DNA of 27,967 nt from Trichomonas tenax (Eukaryota > Parabasalia > Trichomonadida > Trichomonadidae), in NCBI GenBank assembly GCA_023091735.1, contig JALKBU010000683.1:1-27967 (forward strand), read 5' to 3'. Every line of letters starts with the position of its first letter. Positions within the stretch are counted from its first letter, which is position 1. The notes under the pieces were generated by a model. It saw nothing but the letters and a program-made list of their open reading frames with translations, had not been told where the DNA came from and did not search any database. The translations under genes were made by a program, and so were the position numbers. Shown piece by piece: positions 21,142 through 27,967 of the stretch.

Positions 21142-21831
21142 ATGAGTGAAAGCCAAGATTCTCCATCAAAGAATCGAAAAAGTCCTCTGGTGATTTCGGG
21201 GTTAACAGGAGTGAAGATCCGTAAAAGAGTTGACCCAGCAAATTCGCCAAAAATCTGCTACAGAATCGAGAGATCTTATTCGACATCTATAAGAGGTCGA
21301 AGAACACATTTCAAAATTCTACAGAATGGAAAGGTTCTGTATTCAGCAAAGTTAAAGTCAAAAAGACAGAATGAACCAATTCCAATTTCACAAAATGAAG
21401 ACGCTCATTATTCATCGCAAGATAACGCTGCTTATCTACTCTGCGGGGATAAGAGACTCGAGTTCTCGCTACGTGCAAAGGAACAATACGGAAACGAAAT
21501 TATTACAATTCATCATTCTCATTTAAAGAACGACAACAAACTTCCAAAGACTTTAAATGTCACTTTATTTCTCAAAGATTCATTAATTCCTCATAATTTA
21601 GTATCAAAACCACCTCAATTAACTGATGATATGGAATGGGTATTGGATTTTCATAATAAACCATCAATGCCGAGTACAAAGAACATTATACTCGTGAACG
21701 AATCAAGTACACTTGAATACTTGCTGGTTCGAAAAATCGAAGATAACGCTTTGGAAGCAGATGCCGTTTCTTTGTTCTCTCCACTAGCTGTTTTTGGCGT
21801 TGCTCTTTCTCTTTACATCGCTCCGGTTTAA
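21142..21831 (+). CDS. Divergent Tubby-domain protein
   Basis: 229 residues, of which about 36-229 fit the Tubby C-terminal domain. YRIERS at 40-45 and HFKILQNGKVLYSAK at 56-70 match the first strands. EIITIHHSHL at 119-128 matches the ELAAVSYETN-type strand. EWVLDFHNKPSMPSTKNIIL at 165-184 matches the highly conserved [20 protein letters not shown] block. SPLAVFGVALS near the end matches the hydrophobic central helix (SPLQAFAICLS). Tubby domains bind phosphatidylinositol 4,5-bisphosphate and in TULP3 carry membrane cargo into cilia. The terminal KLACE-like ending is replaced by LYIAPV. The N-terminal 35 residues are short and basic, without a recognisable IFT-binding helix. Same strand as the peptidase relic, 143 bases downstream. 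Confidence 0.82.
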   Translation: MSESQDSPSKNRKSPLVISGLTGVKIRKRVDPANSPKICYRIERSYSTSIRGRRTHFKILQNGKVLYSAKLKSKRQNEPIPISQNEDAHYSSQDNAAYLLCGDKRLEFSLRAKEQYGNEIITIHHSHLKNDNKLPKTLNVTLFLKDSLIPHNLVSKPPQLTDDMEWVLDFHNKPSMPSTKNIILVNESSTLEYLLVRKIEDNALEADAVSLFSPLAVFGVALSLYIAPV

Positions 21832-22023
21832 TCTTAGTGAGTTTATTTGGAAACCTGGACAATTTACGAACGGGGGTTGTTACTTTTGGACAAATTGCAA
21901 AAATAAACGGTCATTTTTTAGAGCTCATAGGGTGTGCTTAATAGCATTTGGTATGAATGAGTGCGAAGTTTTTTAAATAGCAGATAAGTCATTTGAAACC
22001 AGTTGAACTAGAATCTAAACTAA

Positions 22024-22028
22024 TCATA
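22024..22028 (+). promoter_or_regulatory. Possible initiator upstream of a small frame and the hairpin cluster
   Basis: TCATA with A at 22026, five bases before an ATG at 22031, the same spacing as at true genes here. It could serve the 76-residue frame or start a transcript running into the hairpins. Confidence 0.3.
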
Positions 22029-22030
22029 AT

Positions 22031-22261
22031 ATGAGATTGTTATATAATAGATTCCTTTTCATGATCACATCAGGGTTATTATATATTCCACTATGTTATA
22101 CGATTCAAGGTATAATCGCTGTAAAATGTCACAGAATAAAAAAGATATTTTTTGATTTATGTGCAGAAACAAATACCACCATGTTAAATATACTGGATGA
22201 TTTTAACTATGTTCTTTACACTAATCTTCAATACCAATTTGTTTATTTTTCAATAAATTAA
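22031..22261 (+). CDS. Possible small secreted or membrane protein
   Basis: 76 residues starting at an ATG close behind a good initiator match. The first 30 residues are hydrophobic after two basic residues, like a signal peptide or anchor; four Cys follow. No family is recognised and codon use is as AT-rich as the surroundings, so it may be chance. It precedes the hairpin cluster on the plus strand. Confidence 0.25.
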   Translation: MRLLYNRFLFMITSGLLYIPLCYTIQGIIAVKCHRIKKIFFDLCAETNTTMLNILDDFNYVLYTNLQYQFVYFSIN

Positions 22262-22463
22262 GAATCTGATAATATTATTAATGTGAATTATAGTGTTTAA
22301 GCGATTTTGTAACACTGAATGATTTTGTATGATAAATTCCATGATGTTTATAGCAATGATTATGAAATCCAACATCGAATTTAAGAATCAAATCATTCTG
22401 ACATGTGTCATATTATTTGATGCGATGTAAAGCAGTAATGTCAAATTGTAAAGTGGGCGACTG

Positions 22464-22558
22464 AGAGTCGTTTCTATTGTCCTGTCCACAGTGTAAAAGA
22501 CATTCTGATCATGCTTTAATGACTTTTTCATTGTAGATAGGACAATAGAAGCGACTTT
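22464..22558. ncRNA. Long imperfect hairpin 1 (microRNA-precursor-like)
   Basis: 22464-22504 pairs with 22518-22558: 38 of 41 positions pair (some G-T), mismatches at 22487, 22494 and 22500 only, closing a 13-base loop. Size and bulge pattern resemble a pre-microRNA. Strand cannot be decided from the fold. Confidence 0.55.
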
Positions 22559-22582
22559 AAAAAATTCAACTGATTCATAACA

Positions 22583-22686
22583 TTCGAGATTCTCTAGTTG
22601 TTTTGTGTCAGTGGAGCAATAGGTATGGTTGTCTCTATTCCATGTCCTAATGCCACACAGACACAGAGCAAACAGAGATTCTCTAA
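22583..22686. ncRNA. Long imperfect hairpin 2
   Basis: 22583-22623 pairs with 22646-22686 at 33 of 41 positions, with scattered one- and two-base mismatches. Then ATGG (22625-22628) pairs with CCAT (22640-22643) under an 11-base loop. Confidence 0.5.
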
Positions 22687-22694
22687 ACTCCAAC

Positions 22695-22790
22695 AAATGT
22701 TGTGCTTTATGCCATATCATCAATGTTAATGTTACAAAGTTGTTGCTCTCATTCAACAGCATTGATGATATGGCATGGAACAAAACGTTT
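22695..22790. ncRNA. Long imperfect hairpin 3
   Basis: 22695-22727 pairs with 22758-22790 at 31 of 33 positions. It includes a perfect 17-base core, ATGCCATATCATCAATG (22709-22725), against 22760-22776. The loop is about 30 bases. Confidence 0.55.
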
Positions 22791-22828
22791 TTAAAAGCAT
22801 TATATTATCTGATTGGAATATTGTTTTT

Positions 22829-22907
22829 TTCCGAGTGTAAGTGACATACTGATGGTACTATGGACTAGGGTACCACAGCATCATCAATATATCACTCACA
22901 CTCGGAG
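22829..22907. ncRNA. Long imperfect hairpin 4
   Basis: 22829-22863 pairs with 22873-22907 at 30 of 35 positions, with five isolated mismatches (22839, 22845, 22849, 22857, 22860) and a 9-base loop. The base of the stem is CCGAGTGT/ACACTCGG. Confidence 0.55.
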
Positions 22908-22924
22908 TGATTTTGAAAATGTCG

Positions 22925-23027
22925 GCAATATCTTTGTTATCTAGCAATTCTCACGGTGTAGAAGTTATCGCATAACTTGTTGTGTGACAACCTAAACGAG
23001 AGGATGACTAGATAGCAAAAATATTGC
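22925..23027. ncRNA. Long imperfect hairpin 5
   Basis: 22925-22955 pairs with 22997-23027 at 27 of 31 positions (core TTTGTTATCTAG against CTAGATAGCAAA). A terminal stem AAGTTAT/ATAACTT at 22962-22978 has a 3-base loop. Confidence 0.5.
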
Positions 23028-24737
23028 AAATGAAGATTTAGAACTATATTTTGATAAAGCTAATTGCAGTAAACTCATAATATATATTGTACTGGAGTCA
23101 TTATCATGTTAGAATATAGAGAATTTATTACTTGTGACATAATGACTTGTAAAATATATTAAATGACATGTAACATAATTTGTTTTGACATCTATCATGT
23201 TTAAAAAAGCAAAAATATTTTTATTGTATATTTATATTCGACATATGTGGTATATGATGATAAGCGAATAAAAAGTATATATTATGCGTGATAAATATAA
23301 AATAAAAGTGTTTATTTTGACTAAATATTCAAGGCTTAAATTCCGCTGGATATGTATATATTAATAATATTTTGGAATTTTAAACAAACCATTCAGAAGG
23401 GGAAAAAAATCAGAAAGAACGAAAAATGTGAGAAAAGTGAGTGCTTTTAAGCTCGAAACTATATTGTTGGATATTGAATATATATTTCAAATATCACATA
23501 TTAGATTTCTGTACCTTTTCAAAATTTGAAAAGACAAACCGTCGCAATATCAATATATTTGATATAGTATGATAAATATGTTTGGATTTATTGTAAACTA
23601 TACAATAATCTGACTCATAGAATATATTGAGAGAGCAATTGCTAAATGTGTTCCTTATGTTATATATTCGATGTGTATTATATTTATATTATATTTTACG
23701 TCAATGAATATTTGTGAGCATTCAAATGTTTACCTAAATTTATTATGTAATTCTGATAATAACATCATTTATAGTAATATGTTACAAAGTTAAAAATCGC
23801 TTTATTTCTACTTTAAAACATGATAAAAACATGTAATGATAAACATGTAATATTGTTTTGTAATTTATTTTTATTTATCCTTTCAATATTTATTTCTTCT
23901 CAAATCATCTTTCGTCATAATTTTATATAATAATTAATTTCTATTATATTGATGATATTTATTTTTTATATAATTTATCATTGTACAGAAAACCGTCAAA
24001 TATGGTCTTGCCCAGAACTCATCTAAATATTAATTTGACATTGACAAAATATACATGTCAGATAAGTTTACACGTCATAAATTCATTTTTTAAAAGTTAT
24101 TCATATATTTTTGAATAGTTGTTATAGACTACTTTTCACTTTGAATTGGGCATAAACTAGATAAGTTAGTATCCGGGGTCCAGTGATAAATAGTATATAA
24201 CAACTATACATTGGATCCTCTAATTCAATAACATGTGGATATGCTACCACAAATACATATGATCGATGTGATATGCAATGATATTGCAACTGCAAATTTG
24301 CATGATGAATCTTTTTAATAAAGTCCTTTTTTTTTTTTATATTAGGATTTGTGATATTTATATAATATTCTATTAATCACTGTATTTATAGCCTTCAAAA
24401 AGTATTCATTAATATTACTTTAAAGCATGTTTTGCTACAAACACACAATAATATTGAGCGTAATGGATAATTATCAATAATTCATGATACTTAAGCTACA
24501 CTTATGGCGTAATATGCATGTTGTTATATGAAATTAGAATTTTTAATAATTTAACAAATGAATAGCAAATTCAAGAAGAAATATCGATTTATTGAATAAA
24601 TAGTAATCGAGGAATGAATCTATGGTAGTAGTAGAATCAAATTTTATGAAATACATGCGATTCAACGATGGTTTGTAATTCGAATAAAAAATCATGTTTT
24701 CAAACTGATCTAAAATCGAAAATATCATGATATATTT

Positions 24738-24923
24738 GCGTATGCAATGTATGTAGGCTACAGCCCTACCGCTTAACTTGATGAATTACTGCTTAGTAAC
24801 GAAATATCGAGAGATGAAAATCACAAAATCCGATAATCTGCTAACAATGAGATACAACGTTGTAGCTAGGGCTGGTGCATATGCTAGTATAGAAGTAAGG
24901 TCTTAACATCAAGCATACATTGC
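24738..24923. other. Segment with two competing sets of complementary arms
   Basis: Fold A: GCAATGTATG (24744-24753) with 24914-24923, and CTTGATG (24777-24783) with 24907-24913. Fold B: GCGTATGCA (24738-24746) with 24876-24884, and AGCCCTA (24762-24768) with 24867-24873. The sets share 24744-24746 and cannot be nested together. Confidence 0.35.
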
Positions 24924-25723
24924 TAAACAGCAAAAATAGCCGTTTATTTTTGCAATTTATCCAAGACTCAAAAAAATCACACCTTTGTTTTGACGAATCA
25001 ATCCCTCCATTCAAATCTTGTCATTTGCCATGGTGCGATGCATAACTGTCTCTCCCCTTATGACTTCCCCCAAGCTGCGGTGCTAAAAGATTAAAATATA
25101 TAATTATAAAAGCCTGAATATAAATTCTCCACAGTGACTTTCGATTAATTTTGTAGATGGCAGACACTTTCCTGCCAAAAATACAAGTTTATAATTATAT
25201 CATTGAAATAATCTTTTAGACATGCTACAAACCTTCTATGGTGACTTTCATTTTGTAGGGTATAATAAAGAGTCACGAAAACGCGACGTGTTTACATGGC
25301 AGTTATAAGGACTCGTTTATTTGTCATAACAACTTCAACGAACAACACATCCACCTTTCCACAACATAGGGATGCAACTTTGGAAGATATTTTGGATTCT
25401 GGATGGAAATAAACACTTTCTGGAAGATTTTCTAGAAATAATTTTGGAATGGAAAAATTTTTAATAAATGGTATAAGCAGTGTTAGATATACATAATACA
25501 TAGTCAAGATATTAGTATTAGCCTGTATTTATTATGATAAAGCAAAAATGAAAAAAAAAATAAATGAGAACGCAATCGAACAATTTACCTTTGTCAATGA
25601 AAAATCCATTTATGCCACGTAATTAATATTATTGGCAATTAAATAACTTAAATGATAAAAACGATTAAATGGCCAAATTTGTGCAAACAAAATTTAGAAA
25701 TCTTTATTTGTCAAATATTCATG

Positions 25724-25755
25724 TTTACATGTCAGATAATACACTTTTGTGTTAC
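25724..25755 (+). repeat. Extended copy of the 11-mer repeat
   Basis: Exact TTTACATGTCA, then GAT, a short variable stretch, CTTTTGTG and GTTAC, resembling both arms of the pair at 18111-18508 when read in the same orientation. Confidence 0.5.
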
Positions 25756-26007
25756 TTTTCATGACAATTTTCGGTACACAACACCTACACAACATTACCA
25801 CATTATAGCACATTTATATTATCATTTCATGATACATACAATATATGCAAAATTTTGAATTTTATAATCAAAATTTATTATAGTTTAACTCTAATTACAA
25901 ACACTTTTATTACAAGAATAATGACCTACAAATTAGTAATATATTCAATATATTGATTTTTTTTCTTATCTTTTTGTTGTAAACTTTTAGTCTTTCATAA
26001 CATGATA

Positions 26008-26676
26008 TTATATCTCATTCTCACCCTTCTGCATCGTTAAAACGTAAGGATTGTTTGCAGCTTCTTCAGATATTTTTGTTTTTTCACCATGTGCAGGATA
26101 TATTGCGAAATTCTTTGGAAGAACAAGTATACGTTCCTTTATTGATGTGTATAATTTACCAGCATCACCATAAGGGAAACATGTTGGTCCAACAATTCCT
26201 TTCATAATAGTACAACCGGTGAAAACTATTTCTTCTTCATCTAAAATGTATATTACACTACCAGGTGATACTCCTGGTGTTTCCATTACACGAAAATGAT
26301 ATTTTCCGGCAGATACTTCATCACCTGATGCTATATTCTTAATGTTACTAGAGTAGTGAGTTAAGTCTATGTTAATACCCATATGGATTGATAAATTGGC
26401 GTTTGCATCAAATAAAAATAAATTTTCTGCTCTTCCCGCGAAAACTTCGGCCTTGGGATACTTTTCTAATAAGTATGATATTCCACCTATATTGTCAGCA
26501 AGTCCGTTTGTTACTAATATCTTAACAATTGGATCTTTCACGTGAGATTTTATGCAGTGATTGATCTTAGGACCATCAGCCCCAGGATCTATAACGACAA
26601 CTTCACCATCATCCCACACAATATAACAGTTTGTCTTAGAAACGCCAACTTCTAAGGTTTGAATGTTGACATTCAT
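26008..26676 (-). CDS. Metallo-beta-lactamase-fold protein without most metal ligands
   Basis: 222 residues, the size of a glyoxalase II/YcbL-type hydrolase. The fold is clear: VVVIDPGADGPKI at 27-39, TPGVSPGSV at 133-141, VFTGCTI at 151-157, YPAHGEKT at 193-200 and a C-terminal NNPYVLTMQKGE. The THxHxDH zinc motif reads TNGLADN (56-62), so the three His are Asn, Leu and Asn and only Asp61 remains. The TPGH His is Val136 and the bridging TGD Asp is Cys155, while His196 survives. The canonical two-metal site cannot form, so this is probably a pseudoenzyme with a binding or structural role. The frame is intact with a good initiator, so it does not look like a decaying gene. Confidence 0.85.
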   Translation of the reverse strand: MNVNIQTLEVGVSKTNCYIVWDDGEVVVIDPGADGPKINHCIKSHVKDPIVKILVTNGLADNIGGISYLLEKYPKAEVFAGRAENLFLFDANANLSIHMGINIDLTHYSSNIKNIASGDEVSAGKYHFRVMETPGVSPGSVIYILDEEEIVFTGCTIMKGIVGPTCFPYGDAGKLYTSIKERILVLPKNFAIYPAHGEKTKISEEAANNPYVLTMQKGENEI

Positions 26677-26681
26677 GAAAA

Positions 26682-26686
26682 AAATG
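26682..26686 (-). promoter_or_regulatory. Initiator of the metallo-beta-lactamase-fold gene
   Basis: On the minus strand TCATT, with A at 26684, eight bases before the ATG at 26676. An exact TGACATGTAAA (26700-26690) lies directly upstream of it, overlapping nothing else. Confidence 0.55.
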
Positions 26687-26689
26687 ACA

Positions 26690-26700
26690 TTTACATGTCA
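26690..26700 (-). promoter_or_regulatory. TGACATGTAAA next to a promoter
   Basis: Read on the minus strand, the motif ends 6 bases before the putative transcription start of the metallo-beta-lactamase-fold gene. It is the clearest case of the 11-mer sitting where a core-promoter element would. Confidence 0.5.
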
Positions 26701-27683
26701 TATTTTATTAATCTTTGAAAAGTAAAAATTAATTTTCGATTTCAAAAAATCAAATCTTATCATGAGAGATTATGTGAGATGCTTACCCATGCGGAGGGGA
26801 TATCAACTGTACTAGTTTCAAGCCATTTTAATGAAATATACCATGTGTGAGACACTCAAGAAACTCACTTTTTACGAAGCTACATTACAGTAATACCAGG
26901 CAAAAGTTTGAGTATCACATATACGTCTTTAATATGAATGATTCTATGCTAAGCTTTTCCATGAAATCGAATTCAAGGCGATAGAGTCCAACTTGGGTCT
27001 AAAAAATTTGTCCCCAGTGAAAAATATTAAGCAACTTAATCATTATACAGTATTGCAAAACAATACATCAAGGAAACATGTCATTATTTTCAAATCGGGA
27101 TTCAAATCAAATTATCTGTTGGATGAAAAAGAACAGATCAGCAGTATACGAAGTGTGATTTCTAGGTCCATCCAAATTTCTTTAGTTAAGGGTGAGGAAC
27201 GGAGTTACGAGCCCTTAACTAAAAAACCTTCAGCAGTGTTCCTAAAAATCCACACTTCTGAAATGTTTATAACCAAAACAATAAATTACTTAAACCCACT
27301 TATGATTTAATAACTTTTATAATAAATTGTTACATTTTCCCCCTTAACCCCACAAAGGTGAAAAATCTTATAGATTTTATTACCGACTGGGGCACATTAA
27401 TGAGTAAAAATAATGAAATGTGATGAAAAATTTGTGAGGGAGTATTCAAAAAATTGAATGAAAACGCGAAATGGCAAATTAGTGGATTCTTTGAATATTG
27501 AATGTAAATAATCGTCAGCACGTTAATGAAAATGTGCAAAGATGCATAATGAACACAGTTTATGGAAAATTTATGTAAAATTAATGAATGGAGAATAATG
27601 AATAATATAAATCTTATGAAAATTTATGATTGGAAAATTCGGTCTATTTTTAAATTAATTTTTATTTTTTATTTTTATATAAA
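26701..27683. other. Intergenic region with a large hairpin
   Basis: A 105-residue frame at 26993-27310 starts with TTG and spans the hairpin at 27150-27258, so it is not accepted as a gene. A 69-residue minus-strand frame at 27330-27539 lacks any resemblance. Confidence 0.5.
27150..27258. ncRNA. Isolated two-stem hairpin
   Basis: The outer stem 27150-27166 pairs with 27241-27258 with one mismatch and one bulged base. The inner stem TTTAGTTAAGGG (27181-27192) pairs perfectly with 27212-27223. An internal loop of about 14-17 bases on each side separates them. Similar in size to the hairpins of the 22.5-23.0 kb cluster but with a larger internal loop. Confidence 0.4.
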
Positions 27684-27896
27684 ATGACACAGAGAGTGAA
27701 AACATCAGATATTTGGGACTGGGACAAAATAGAACAACGTGCTTTTCTGACATGTAAATTATGTTTGACATATAGAGTCAGAATGTCAAATATAAAGGAA
27801 AGTGACGTGATTACGCGGGAAAAATTGAAAAGTGTCAATTGGTTGAAATGGATTGAACTCAATGTTGGAAGCCAAAGAAGACTTCATTATGAGTAG
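27684..27896 (+). CDS. Doubtful 70-residue open frame
   Basis: ATG-started, basic, Trp-containing, no family recognised and no initiator in the usual place. It contains an exact TGACATGTAAA at 27748-27758, a motif otherwise intergenic here, which argues against coding. The remaining 71 bases of the window are slightly GC-richer and may begin another feature. Confidence 0.2.
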   Translation: MTQRVKTSDIWDWDKIEQRAFLTCKLCLTYRVRMSNIKESDVITREKLKSVNWLKWIELNVGSQRRLHYE

Positions 27897-27967
27897 TTGT
27901 GGCCTCATAGTGAAGGATGACCTGGTGATCTAGCAGAGATGCATCCAGATGCCTATTCAACAGAAGC

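Larger units (their letters stand above)
21832..22463. other. Spacer between the Tubby-like gene and the hairpin cluster
   Basis: Holds a possible small gene (22031-22261). A short stem at 22387-22421 brings together ATCAAAT and ATTTGAT around TGACATGTGTCA. Confidence 0.5.
23028..26007. other. 3-kb gene-poor AT-rich region
   Basis: No gene accepted. It contains motif copies at 23143-23153 and 23164-23174 (minus-orientation variants), 24050-24060, 24067-24077 and 25291-25301 (variants), and 25724-25734 (exact). A weaker hairpin lies at about 24175-24219, with TTGAATT/AATTCAA outside it (24141-24228). The structured segment 24738-24923 is listed separately. Short open frames at 24543-24728, 25292-25507 and 25652-25858 lack family resemblance. 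Confidence 0.5.

Noticed and set aside
22388..22783. 131-residue minus-strand open frame
   Set aside because: It begins with TTG, has no family resemblance and runs through three strong hairpins, whose arms explain the sequence better than coding does.
23515..23533. CTTTTCAAAATTTGAAAAG palindrome as a terminator or element end
   Set aside because: A short AT-rich palindrome is expected by chance in this composition and is not next to a gene end.
25134..25258. Direct repeat of GTGACTTTC and ATTTTGTAG
   Set aside because: Two short shared words about 107 bases apart with different spacing; too weak to call a repeat unit.

Overview
The window looks like nuclear DNA of a flagellated parabasalid protist (Trichomonas/Tritrichomonas type; species not settled from sequence alone). 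The reasons are uninterrupted genes, very AT-rich intergenic DNA, several genes with a TCA-pyrimidine-A/T initiator only 5-14 bases before the ATG, and a gene set mixing histone H4, flagellar proteins and a GP63-like surface metallopeptidase relic. No prokaryotic operon logic, tRNA, rRNA or CRISPR was seen.

Layout. 1-215: 3' end of an unrecognised gene. 981-2303: membrane protein with a Pro/Gln/Tyr tail. 3057-5411: non-coding 2.36-kb element with terminal and internal inverted repeats. 5771-7075: ADA2-type histone acetyltransferase adaptor. 7741-8574: uridine phosphorylase. 9079-9384: solitary histone H4. 9864-10742 (-): TMEM231-like ciliary protein. 11412-12095 (-): casein kinase 2 beta. 13509-17954 (-): DOCK-family exchange factor. 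19217-20998: disrupted GP63-like peptidase. 21142-21831: divergent Tubby-domain protein. 22464-23027: five consecutive long imperfect hairpins. 26008-26676 (-): metallo-beta-lactamase-fold protein lacking most zinc ligands. The rest is AT-rich DNA with recurrent copies of the 11-mer TTTACATGTCA.

The genes do not form a pathway. TMEM231-like and Tubby proteins point to flagellum biology, H4 and ADA2 to chromatin, uridine phosphorylase to pyrimidine salvage, and DOCK and CK2 beta to signalling. The most unusual content is non-coding: the hairpin cluster, whose members each resemble an animal or plant microRNA precursor in size and shape; the large palindromic element; and the dispersed 11-mer. 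All gene calls rest on reading the translations and remembered family motifs; no searches were run.
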